Shown here: positions 38,876 through 48,174 of the stretch, in pieces | Numbering within the stretch: the stretch's first letter is position 1 | Layout of the letters: the number at the start of each line of letters is the position of its first letter | NCBI RefSeq assembly: GCF_000142905.1 | Contig: NW_013657673.1 | Coordinates: 62,510-126,509 of the forward strand | Source of the DNA: Thecamonas trahens ATCC 50062 | Taxonomy: Eukaryota; Apusozoa; Apusomonadida; Apusomonadidae | Length of the DNA stretch: 64,000 nt | Direction of reading: 5' to 3' | Notes under the pieces: generated by a model | Told to the model about the DNA's origin: nothing | Seen by the model: the letters and a program-made list of their open reading frames with translations, nothing else | Database searches by the model: none | Translations under genes and position numbers: made by a program

Positions 38876-41173
38876 TCACATGAGCGAGACCTCGCCGTTG
38901 AGCGAGGCCAGCTGCGACTTGAGCGACAACGAGTCGGAGATGGTGATGTAGACGAGGGCGGCGGTGCCGAGGATGGCGATGGCCGCGTCGAGGAGGCGGA
39001 TCGCGGGGGTGAGCTTGTTGTAGAAGAGTGCGAGGTGAAAGGCAGCTGGAAAGACAATCGAGGTGAGAATGGAGCAGATGCCGCCGAGGAGCGACTCGAG
39101 GTAGTCGAGGACGTAGTAGGCGTTGAGGGCGAGGACGACGAGGCCGGCAAAGACCAGAATGCGGACGGCGGTGGCAAGGACCACAAAGTGCCACGACGAC
39201 GTGGTGATTGCTGGAGCCGCCAGCGAGCCGATGGCGTCGAGCGCAAGCATGTGCCGCGGCGGCGCGCCGCCGCCGCCGCCTTGGATGTGGACGGGGCTCG
39301 TCGGAGCGACAACCCGCGGGAGGTGTGCGCGGCGGCGCGCGGCGGCACGCCTTTTGAGGAAGCGCAGCAAGTAGTCCTCGGGCACCTCGGCGAGAACGGT
39401 GAGGATGGTCGGGACGGTGGTGAGCGAGTTGAGCGCCACAAAGCCGACGCAGAACTTGCCGATGATTTGCGCCACCGTCGACGCTGTGTCGACGGTGATG
39501 AGGTTGGTGGTGATGAGCACGTCCGCACCGTCGCCAAACCGCAGGTAGCCAAGCACGCCCATAGCGGCGTAGATGAGAAACATGACCACAAAGGTGGCGT
39601 CGAGCATGCGTTCGTACGCCTTGGGATTAAGCATGTTCTTGCGGATCGACGGGAGCGCGGCGTGGCCAGACTGCGAGACTAGGAGCATGCCCGTGATGAG
39701 CGGAAACGAACCAAACTCGACAACCTTGGTCTCGCCCGTCGCCAGCTCGTCGGTCGCCAGCCCCTGCACAAACCACCCAGTCACCACCGCCGTCACCAGA
39801 GCCGAGCATAGCATGCCAATGAGGTTGATGAACGAGAGCTTGGCAAACGACCGAATGCACACAATTGGCGCAAGGAGGCCGACCGAGCCCGCAACCACGT
39901 ACCAGATCGAGACGTGCGGGAGGAGGGCATGAACCGACTGCCAAATGATGATGAGGCACATGCACGCGGCGCCCGAGAACTCGAGCGAGATGATGACCTC
40001 GACAAGCACCTTGCCAAAGCGCCCCATGACCGCCGCGCCGAGGTTCGGATACGAGGCATCGCCAGCGGCATCGCCACGCCAGTCGGCGTGCATGAAGCAA
40101 CGGACAATGATCTTGCCGGTGTAGTTGCACACGATACAGATGAGCGCCATGAGCGCGACAGAGACAACACCGCCGCGCCGGAGCACGTATGCGTTCGAGA
40201 GCAGGCCGAGACCCACGTACACGTTGAGAACATTGAACGCCGTCTGGAGCGTGGACGTCTTGCTACTCTTGTCCACCGCCACGTCGATGCCGAGCTTTGT
40301 CAGGTAGTTGGCGCGCACATCGCGCGAGTTGAACCGCTTGGGCGGCGAGCTCCGCTTCGGTCCGCGCGACGAGAGCAGTTGCGGCCCGCGCGCACTCCCC
40401 ACTTGCTTCTTGTGCTGCGGCGAGGCCCGCGCCAAGTGCGGCGCCTGCTGTGGCGACGGCGCCGGCGTTGCCGGTGGGGTAAATGCGAGTGGCGAGATCG
40501 GCGAGAGCGGCGCCGGCGAGGCCCGCGCAGAGCGCGGCGGTGAGAGAAAACCCGACGCCGACGCCGACGCCGACCCAACAGCGGGAAACGGCGAGGCGAG
40601 TGGCGGTCGGGCTGGAATGGGCCGACGGGCTGAAGCGGACAGGCCTGGACCGTAACCGGGCGTGCCCGAGGCGGTCCCGGTCCCGGTGCCAGTGTCTGTG
40701 GCCGAGCCCGAGAGTGATCCGCGCCCATCGCCGACCGCATCGTTCGGAGGCGACATAAAGATGGCTCTCCGTGCCTGTGCAGCATACTTGCGCGCCGGCG
40801 AGGTGTTCGGCGGCGGATGCCGGGCCTTGCGCTGCTTGCGGCTGGCGCCGTCAGCCGACTCGCTGACTGGGTTGTGGTAGAACGACGAGGCGACGACAAC
40901 AGTCGGCTGCTTGGCTCTCCCGCGAGCACGCCTGCTCCCCAAACCCGAGCCATATTCCGAGCTCCGATCCCAGCCGTTCCGATTCCCCTTGGCGCCTCGG
41001 CCGTGCCGCTCCTGTCCAGCTCGGTCACGTGAGGGGGCCTTTCTTGGCGACGGCCGGAAGAGGCCACGGGCAGCACGAGGCTGGCCCGAAGACGGCCCTG
41101 CCCCACTCTCCAAGAGTGGCGTAGTCTCGGAGACTAGCGGGAACGGCGGTGGGGTCAACGGTGGCGACGCCAT
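38876..41173 (-). CDS. AAAP-family amino acid transporter (VGAT/Aa_trans type)
   Basis: A multi-pass proton-coupled amino acid carrier of 765 aa. The first 300 residues are a basic, Ser/Pro/Arg-rich cytosolic tail containing SETTPLLES, a dileucine-type endolysosomal sorting signal. The transport domain (about 305-765) starts at SSKTSTLQTAFNVLNVYVG, the family's first-helix signature, followed by GLGLLSNAYVLRRGG. About eleven membrane helices can be counted, including ICIVCNYTGKIIVRC, SFAKLSFINLIGMLC and FGSFPLITGMLLVSQSGHAA, the conserved helix 6-7 region with ALPSIRKNM. Location on a vacuole or lysosome is inferred from the sorting motif. Substrate unknown. The N-terminal tail is far longer than the usual 30-100 residues. 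Confidence 0.85.
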   Translation of the reverse strand: MASPPLTPPPFPLVSETTPLLESGAGPSSGQPRAARGLFRPSPRKAPSRDRAGQERHGRGAKGNRNGWDRSSEYGSGLGSRRARGRAKQPTVVVASSFYHNPVSESADGASRKQRKARHPPPNTSPARKYAAQARRAIFMSPPNDAVGDGRGSLSGSATDTGTGTGTASGTPGYGPGLSASARRPIPARPPLASPFPAVGSASASASGFLSPPRSARASPAPLSPISPLAFTPPATPAPSPQQAPHLARASPQHKKQVGSARGPQLLSSRGPKRSSPPKRFNSRDVRANYLTKLGIDVAVDKSSKTSTLQTAFNVLNVYVGLGLLSNAYVLRRGGVVSVALMALICIVCNYTGKIIVRCFMHADWRGDAAGDASYPNLGAAVMGRFGKVLVEVIISLEFSGAACMCLIIIWQSVHALLPHVSIWYVVAGSVGLLAPIVCIRSFAKLSFINLIGMLCSALVTAVVTGWFVQGLATDELATGETKVVEFGSFPLITGMLLVSQSGHAALPSIRKNMLNPKAYERMLDATFVVMFLIYAAMGVLGYLRFGDGADVLITTNLITVDTASTVAQIIGKFCVGFVALNSLTTVPTILTVLAEVPEDYLLRFLKRRAAARRRAHLPRVVAPTSPVHIQGGGGGAPPRHMLALDAIGSLAAPAITTSSWHFVVLATAVRILVFAGLVVLALNAYYVLDYLESLLGGICSILTSIVFPAAFHLALFYNKLTPAIRLLDAAIAILGTAALVYITISDSLSLKSQLASLNGEVSLM

Positions 41174-41497
41174 GGCCCTCGCTCTTGCTCCAACCAGGGG
41201 AGGGGGGAGGGGGGAGGGGGCGACGAGTGTGCGAGCGCTATGGGTTGACCTGACGCACGGGCTGCCCCCCCCCCCCCCCCCCGGCGCGATTGATCGGAGG
41301 GCCCATGGGTTGGGAGTCGGCGGTTGGCTCGGTCAAAGGGCCTAGATGGGCAGAGGAAGAGTATGCGCGTGTATGTAGGGCGTGTGCGCATGTACTGTAT
41401 CGGGACAGGAAGGGCGTACGGGCTAGAGAGTGTGCTTCGCTGTCGAGCGTTCGATTGGAAGCGCAGGAATTGTCACGGCGCAAGCCACAGTGGCTGG
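41174..41497. other. Intergenic
   Basis: This stretch separates two minus-strand genes. It has a GGGGAGG run (41198-41220) and a C run (41265-41282). No gene is seen. Confidence 0.5.
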
Positions 41498-42211
41498 CTA
41501 CTGGCTGCGACGGCAGCGCTGGTAGGAGAGCCATGTAGCATGGGCAGAGATGGCAAAGTAGAGCAGGTAGATAGCCATGAGCAGCGGCGGAGAGGACGGG
41601 GCAAAGGACGCAGACTGGTCAGCGACGGCCAGGGTGCGGGCGCCATCGAGAGAGAGGGCGATGATCGGCGAGACATCGATAGAGAGGAGGTAGAGGAGCG
41701 AGTTGACAAGCGAGAAGAGCCGGCGGTGGGCAAGAATCATCAACAGGCGCCAGCATGGCGAGTCTGTGCTCGAGTCTCCGGCCGGGCCGAGGACAAACAG
41801 GCCGGCGAGGGCGAGCGCCTCGAGGGCCATGGTGGGGATCGATCGGAGGTTGAAGCTAAAGGTGCCAGCCGCAAACGACTTGCCGACGATCACCATGCGG
41901 GCAACGAGGTAGCCGAGGTTGAGAGCGAGGGCGAGCGAGAGTGCCGGCGAGGCCACCGGCAGCGGCACGCCGAGGAGCAGCGAGGCGAGCGAGGTGTTGG
42001 CCACGTCTGCGTAGGCCACAAGTAGGTAGATGGCAAAGCCGGCAGCAATCTCCGCCAGCGACCACCTGCGCTCAATCTCGTAGTCCCACTCGCCGTAGAC
42101 CGATGGCTGGATGGCGTTGCGGAGGGCGGCAAAGGCCGGAGTGAGGCCGAGCTCAAAGCCGGCCATGGCCACGCTGGCAGCCCAAGGGACCATGCCCGAT
42201 ACACACGACAT
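41498..42211 (-). CDS. Multi-pass membrane protein of unknown function, 237 aa
   Basis: From ATG 42211 (MSCVSGMVPWAAS) the protein has five to six hydrophobic segments (AEIAAGFAIYLLVAYADV, SPALSLALALNLGYLVARM, ALEALALAGLFVLG, FSLVNSLLYLLSI, PPLLMAIYLLYFAISAHA) and a short basic end (RCRRSQ). A conserved-looking loop before the first predicted pair reads YGEWDYEIERRWSLAE. No family is recognised. Upstream the frame remains open through a GT/CA microsatellite, which I exclude. It is divergent from the membrane RING gene, a neighbour with its own membrane helices, but no functional link is shown. Confidence 0.65.
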   Translation of the reverse strand: MSCVSGMVPWAASVAMAGFELGLTPAFAALRNAIQPSVYGEWDYEIERRWSLAEIAAGFAIYLLVAYADVANTSLASLLLGVPLPVASPALSLALALNLGYLVARMVIVGKSFAAGTFSFNLRSIPTMALEALALAGLFVLGPAGDSSTDSPCWRLLMILAHRRLFSLVNSLLYLLSIDVSPIIALSLDGARTLAVADQSASFAPSSPPLLMAIYLLYFAISAHATWLSYQRCRRSQ

Positions 42212-42316
42212 GGTTGTTTGAGTTTGGGGAGGGAAGGGGTTGGGGGCTGGGGACGGGGAGGGGTTGGGAGAAGGGTAGAGTGGTGTGGTTGTGGTTGTGG
42301 TTGTGGTTGTGGAGTG

Positions 42317-42365
<49 letters not shown>

Positions 42366-42805
42366 CTGTGTCGCAATGCAGGTGTGTTCCTTCCACGACC
42401 TTTTTCGCCCCATCGCCTACCCCCTGCCAAGGCCATGTCGCCATGCTGTTGCCCCCCCCCCCGCTCTAATCTCGACAGGCAAGAATGTTTGCGTCTACGC
42501 AGATCCTCCCGCCCACCCATGACTTACCATACTTGCCCCACGTGTCAACGTGACGGTGGTCCACGCAAGTCCACGACATAGTCCACAACCTGGCACTGTC
42601 ACTCGCTTGTCTGCCAAGCCAGTCTCTGGCCTGGTCTGATTGTCTGCCATTTGGCTGACGAACGAACACACCACAGGACGGCCGCGACCGACCCAAAGCC
42701 AGCGGCACGCGTAACCACCAGCCGGACATCACCACTCTGCCCACCTCCCACCTATATATATACCACCTCTCTCTCTCTCTCTCGCCACCCACCCACCACC
42801 TTTCT
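42212..42805. promoter_or_regulatory. Divergent region with GT microsatellite and TATA-like box
   Basis: A GT dinucleotide run lies at 42313-42364. TATATATATA occupies 42753-42762, about 45 bp before the RING gene ATG at 42806. A CT run (42767-42782) sits between, suggestive of a core promoter and initiator. No gene is seen in between. Confidence 0.5.
42313..42364. repeat. GT dinucleotide microsatellite
   Basis: About 25 GT units with a single GC interruption near the start, preceded by TTGTGG hexamer repeats (42285-42312). Confidence 0.95.
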
Positions 42806-44222
42806 ATGGCGTGGCATTCAAGTGGGTCAGCCTCGGCCTCGCTGTCGCACGCGGCTCCTCCTTGTCCTGCCGCACGGCCTCCTCCCGACGTCGCCTTGGG
42901 TGATGGTGAGCCCGTGGACGCTCCTGAGCCTTCCCGCTCACCCTCGCCCTCCTTCACCGCCGCTTGGCCACCTGCGCCCTCGGTTCCGGACACGCAGCTT
43001 GCCGACGAGGCTCCTCCTCCTCCTCCCCTCCTCCTCATCGTCGTCGTCGCCGTCGTCGCCGTTCGCAGGCAGAGCAGCCGCTAGACGGGCCCCAATCGCA
43101 GTCGGGTTCACACTCGCAGTCGCAGTCGCAGTCGCTGGTGCGTGGAGCATCAGCAGCTTCCGAGGCAGAGACCGATGTCGCCAGATCTGGCTCCCCCGCC
43201 GGCTCGGACAGCTCTGGGTCGGGGTCGTCGTCGGCGGCAGCAGCGGTGGCGGCCGTCGCCGCCATGCAAGAGCGGAGGCGGAACCAGCAGGCATCGCTGC
43301 GGCTGTGGCAGGTCATCAACGGCGGGTTTTTGGCTACGAGCTGGGACTGATGATTGCGCTGAGCGTGGCCGTGGCCGACGGGACGGGTAAGGCCTGCGAC
43401 GTGCCGCTCATCCGGTGGGCGGTGGCACAGCTCGTGCTTGCTGTCCTCTTTGTGCTCAACACCACCGCCATGCAGGTTGCCCTGCATCTCTTCCCGATCG
43501 AGCGCGTCGATGAGGGCGAGACTGACGAGCCGGACACAGCCTCGATGCGGCTGCTTTCGGCATCGTATTCGTTCGGGCGGATGCTCAACCTTGTCTTTGT
43601 GGTCCTCTTCTTTATTCAGCTTGCGTGGGTCATCCGCGCCTCGTCGTGCCACACCACCGCCCCGGTCATGTACCGGGTGGCGTACGTCACGCTCTTCATT
43701 CACGGATCGTTCCTCGGCCTCCTCGTCCTCGCCTGGTGCTGCGGTATGGGCATCCTCACTGTTTACGTCATGCTCCAGCCCGATGCACAGTTTGGCTACG
43801 GGCCCGACGCCGCGCCGCGGCTCGATCCACGGACAGGCACCATGATGGGCTGGCTCGGCGGGAGCAGGGTCAAGGTCACCTCGCCGGCCATCGTTGACGC
43901 TCTTGCCGTCGAACGCTACACCGAGGGCATGTTTGACGACCCCGAGGATGCGCAGTGTGTCATCTGCCTCTGCGAGTACGAGCCTCACGACGAGCTCATC
44001 CGACTCGCCACTTGCGTCCATCACTTTCATGCCCCCTGCATCCGCGAGTGGCTCACAAAGTCCTCGCGCCGCTGTCCGCTCTGCAACCAGCCAGTCGAGG
44101 ACTCGGCCGCCTCCTCCTCGTCCTCCTCGTCGTCGTCGAATCTCACCGCTTCCTCCGTCTCGTCGTCGTCATCGGGCCCGAGCGCCTTGCTCCGCCCGGC
44201 TCGCCGCACATCACTCCCATAA
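42806..44222 (+). CDS. Membrane-bound RING-H2 E3 ubiquitin ligase, two frame breaks
   Basis: The start ATG 42806 (MAWHSSGSASASL) follows a TATA-like box. The N-terminal Pro/Ser-rich frame slips at the CCCC run 43025-43028. It goes on in the next frame with RRRRRRSQAEQPLDGPQSQ and SSSAAAAVAAVAAMQERRR, reaching LRLWQVINGGF. It slips again at TTTTT 43327-43331 and continues GYELGLMIALSVAVADG. Both slips equal one missing base. At least four membrane helices follow (IRWAVAQLVLAVLFVLN, GRMLNLVFVVLFFIQLAW, LFIHGSFLGLLVLAWCCG). The RING-H2 is complete: CVICLCEY, ATCVHHFHAPC, IREWLTKSSRRCPLCNQPV (C3H2C3). It should bind an E2 and ubiquitinate substrates at an endomembrane. The C-tail is poly-Ser. Confidence 0.83.
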
Positions 44223-44231
44223 CCATGTCTT

Positions 44232-47200
44232 TTACCGGTGCAGCCGCCGCCGCGACAAGATGTCGCGAGTAAAGGCCGACTCTTCACGGCGAACGAGGTC
44301 CTTCATCGAGTCGAGCCATGTCGCGTGCTTGGCCAGCGAGCGGGCAGTCGCGTTGGCCTTGTCGGTCCACGCGGTGACGTGCCGGAGGAACGAGGCAAGG
44401 CGATTGCGGTCGGCGTAGCCCGAGGCCAGCGCAGACTCGAGCCGCGAGCTCCACTTGAGCTCGAGTGTCGAGCCGCCAGGCGTGTGGAGGCGGAGCGCAC
44501 CGGGCGTGTCGTACCGCTTGTACCGCTTGCGGCGCGACTTGCGCGCCGGTGTGGCCGAAGCCACCGGCGGCTGAGCGTTCTCGTCGCCCGGCGGCGCCGC
44601 GGCGCCGCGGCGCAGTACTTGGGCCAGCTCGTCGAGCTGACTCGAAATCCGCTCCAGGTCCGGCACCACTCGCGACGCGTCCACATCGTCCCCGTCCGCC
44701 ATGCTCTCATCGAGAAGTACCCGCGAGTCGTTGAGCTGCGAATCCATCAGCGAGACGCGCTCTTCAGAGAGACGCACCCACGCCTTGGACGCCTTGACGT
44801 ATCCAGCGTCGCGGTTGAGGTCGGCTGCCAGCGCCTCGAGCCGCGCCTTGACTTGCGCTAGCACTTGCGGCTGCGAGTTTGCCTTGGCGTCGGCCTTCCA
44901 CGCTTTGCGCTGCGACTCGAGCCAGCTCTGCTTGTTCCTCAATTTGGCGTTCTGCGCCTTGACCTCGGCCTTTGCCTTGGCCAGCGCCCGCTTTTCTTCG
45001 GCCACGGCCGCCTCGAGCGTCGTCAGCTCTTCGCGGAGAAGCTCACCGGCAGTCTCGGCCTCGGACCTTGAGTTGCTGCCGTGGCTCTCTGCATCGGCCA
45101 CCTGGCCGCTCGCCCGCGGCTCCTCCGAGTCCGAGTCGTGGAAGCCGTGCGAGAGGTAGTGCTCAAACTGCGCGTCCGAGGCCGCCAGCGTTGCCGCACC
45201 CGGACCGGCCGACATCATGCCTGACGCTGCCGCGGATCGGGCAGGAACCTTTGGCCGGGCGCTGCGGGTCGAAGCCTGAGCCTCGAGGCTAGATATCTGG
45301 TCCTGCAGCTGCGACTGGTACGCCAGCGACGCGCGCTGCGACGCCAGCGCTTCCTCGCGGCGGCGAGCCTCGGCCGCCTGGGTCTCCTTCAACTCTGCCT
45401 CGAGCGTGTTGATCCGCGCCTTGAGCGAGGCGACAGCGGCGGCCGACTCGGCAGATGCCGTCCCCGCATTTGCCGAGCTCTTGGCCTCGTTGGCCTCGGC
45501 TGCCGTCAACTTAGCCTCCAGCTCCTGGAGCTGCGCCTGCAGCCGTGACTCGGTCTCCGAGTACTGCACCTTGGCGAGCGTGGCCGCCGCCCGCGCGGAC
45601 GACGCCTCGCCTCGGGCCTCGCTCAGCGCGTTCATCAGTTCCTCAAGCTGCTTGTTGAGCTCGGCTGCCGAGGCGTCATACTGCGCCTTGGCCCGATCGT
45701 ACGCTGACTTGAGCGAGGCTACTTGCGACTTGGACGCCTCGAGCTGCGCCGCGAGGCTCTCCTTCTCGGCCTCGAGTGCCATGACCTCTGGCGGCGGCGC
45801 GCTCGACGGCGAGTTAGCAGCGGTGGCGCGGGCCCGGGCAAGCTCCGACTCGAGCCCAGCTACGCGAGAGGCAAGTTCGTCGCGGAGCGCGCGTTCGCGG
45901 GCCAGTGCCTCGGCTCGCTCGGCCTCGTGGCCGGCAGCGGCGCGGGCAGCGGCGGCGGCTGTCGCTGACGCGCGCTCCGACTCGGCAGCGAGCTCGGCGT
46001 GTGCTACCTGCAGCTTGCTCTCCAGTGACGCGACGCGGTCGCGCAGCTGAGTCACCTGGGCATCCGCCTCGGCCGACGACGGGGAAGCCGAGGTGGGAGC
46101 GGGCGCGGCGGCGGCTGCGGCTGCGGCGGCGGAGCGGGCGGTGGCGAGCTCATTGGCCAGGGCCGCCTTTTCGGCCTCGAGCTCGGCAACCCGCGACTTG
46201 GCATCGGCGACCGTGGCGGCACCAGAAGCAAGTGAAGCGAGTTCGTCCTGCAGCTGCTTGTCGAGCTTAGCCTTTTCGGCAGCGAGCGCTTCCTCCTTCT
46301 CGCGCTGCAGTCGCTCGAGCTCTGCGGCACGGAGCTGGGCCTGCTCGTTCTGCCACTTGGTCTTGAGCTTGGCCAGCTCCTGCTCGTGCTTGAGCTGGGC
46401 GAGGCGCGCCTGCTGCGAAGCCTCTTGCTCGCGCTCGGCAGCGGCGGCGGCAGCCTTGGCCTCGAGCGCCTCCAGCTCGGACTCGAGCTTGGCGTCGAGC
46501 GCTTTGGTCTGCTCGGCGATGCGGGCCTCCAACTCGGCCTCCTGGGCAGCAAGCTTGGCGGCGGTCTCCTTGCGGGCAGCCTCGAGTTTGGCGTACTCTT
46601 CGCGGAGCTTCGATTCCTTGGATGCTTCGAGCTCCTTGAGCTTGGCCGCCGTTTCGGCGGCCAGCGCCGCTTTTTTGGCCTCGAGGTCAGCGGTGAGTGT
46701 GGCTTTGTAGGCTGCAAGCTCAGCATCTGCCTCTGCCTCTGCTTTGACCTTGGCCTCCTTGGCGCGCATATCAGCCCGCCACGCGTCCTCGCGCTCCTGC
46801 TCCGAGCTCACGACAGCAGGTGCCGGGCTTGCACGGCACGTGGACGGGAGGATCAGCGCATCCTTGAGCGAGGCGAGCGACTCAACCGACGACGTGGCCG
46901 ACGAGATCGACGAAGGCATATCATCGCGCGTCATCGAGTGCATGCCCATGCGGGCCGTCGGGCGCTCTGGCAGCGGGTCACGACCCAACGGGCCGGCCGA
47001 GCCCGAGCCCGAGCTGGCGCCGATGGGCTCGAGTCGGGCCCGTCCCGCTGCAGATGACCCGCCGGAGCTCGCGCCAATGGGCGCCAGAGCCGATCCGCGG
47101 AGCGGGGCGCCAAACTTGAGGTTTCCGCTCGGCGCCGAGCCTGCCGACAGCGGGGCAGTAGTTCCGTTCGAGCGCGGCTGCGGCGGCTTGCGCGAGGGCT

Positions 47201-48079
47201 GCGAGGCCGACGGTGGCGCGCCACCTCGTGCCAGCCGCTCGGCCTTTTTCGCCTTTTCCTTGGCAAACAGCTCCTTGTAGTACTGGTCGCACGGATGGTC
47301 CCAGATGGACTCACCGCTGGAAAAGTTAAAGTAGTAGATCTCGCCGGTCTGCGTTGAGCACGGCTTCCACTCTGCCGGCAGCGGAGCCTTGAGGCCCTCC
47401 TGGGCAATCCACATCAGATCAGCATCGGCCTCTAGGTCCATGCCCAGCCAGTTGGCATACTCGACAATCTCTGTTCTCCATCACAGTGGTGAGCAGGGGG
47501 GGGGGCGAGGGGGTGGGGAGTGGGTGGTGAGTGTGGCTGTCTTTGGCTGCCTGTGTTGGCGCCAAAGTGGTGTTTGGCGCTTCCGAGCGCAGGCGGGGTG
47601 GAGACCGCCAAGGGGGAAGGGGGGGGNNNNNNNNNNNNNNNNNNNNNNNNNNNNNNNNNNNNNNNNNNNNNNNNNNNNNNNNNNNNNNNNNNNNNNNNNN
47701 NNNNNNNNNNNNNNNNNNNNNNNNNNTGGTTCTGCATTCTGATCGGGTCCAGGGCAGGAGGCGGCCAGTGAGCTGGTATTGCACATCCAGTTTGCGCCTC
47801 CCGTGGCAACTACGCTGGGTTCCCAACCGCCTGCCCGCAGCCTCCTGAGGTGGTGTTTTTCCCTATCCTTCTTCTTGCTCCCACCAGTATGTTGTGGGCT
47901 TCCGTACCTCCCGGTCGTAGAACAAGCTCAATGTAGAAGCCTGGGGCGGGGGGGGGGGGGGGAAAGGGGGGGTAAGGGCCTGGGCATGCGTGCGTACCCT
48001 CTTTGGTAGGCTGGTAGTTCTCGTCATACTCTTCCTCAAGAATGATGGACTCGCCTGCGGATGCGCTTGCGTTGGCCAT
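44232..48079 (-). CDS. CEP164: CEP164, centriolar distal-appendage protein, 2 exons flanking an assembly gap
   Basis: Needed in other eukaryotes for basal-body docking and ciliogenesis. Exon 1 (48079-47998) encodes MANASASAGESIILEEEYDE and NYQPTKE; donor GTACGC. Exon 2 (47470-44232) continues EIVEYANWLGM and ADLMWIAQEGLKAPLP. The human protein reads LEEDYDETYIPSEQEI and [20 protein letters not shown] in the same places. The WW domain is complete (Trp62 in AEWKPC, Trp84 in ESIWDHP, then CDQYYKELF). Behind it are a Ser/Pro linker and about 850 residues of coiled coil rich in Glu, Ala and Lys, ending in a basic region. Total 1106 aa against 1460 in human. The intron contains the 100-N gap, so its true length is unknown. 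Confidence 0.92.
47627..47726. other. Assembly gap, 100 N
   Basis: Exactly 100 undetermined bases, the conventional size for a gap of unknown length. The left flank ends in a run of G (47611-47626 is G-rich), which probably stopped sequencing. It lies in the CEP164 intron, so no coding sequence is lost by this model. Confidence 0.98.
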
Positions 48080-48174
48080 GGGAGGGAGGGCGAGGGGTGT
48101 GGACAAGTGGCGGGCGGCCAAGGAGGCGCGGGCAAGAGCTGTTGAGCAACGAGTTGTCAAGAGAAACGAGCCAT

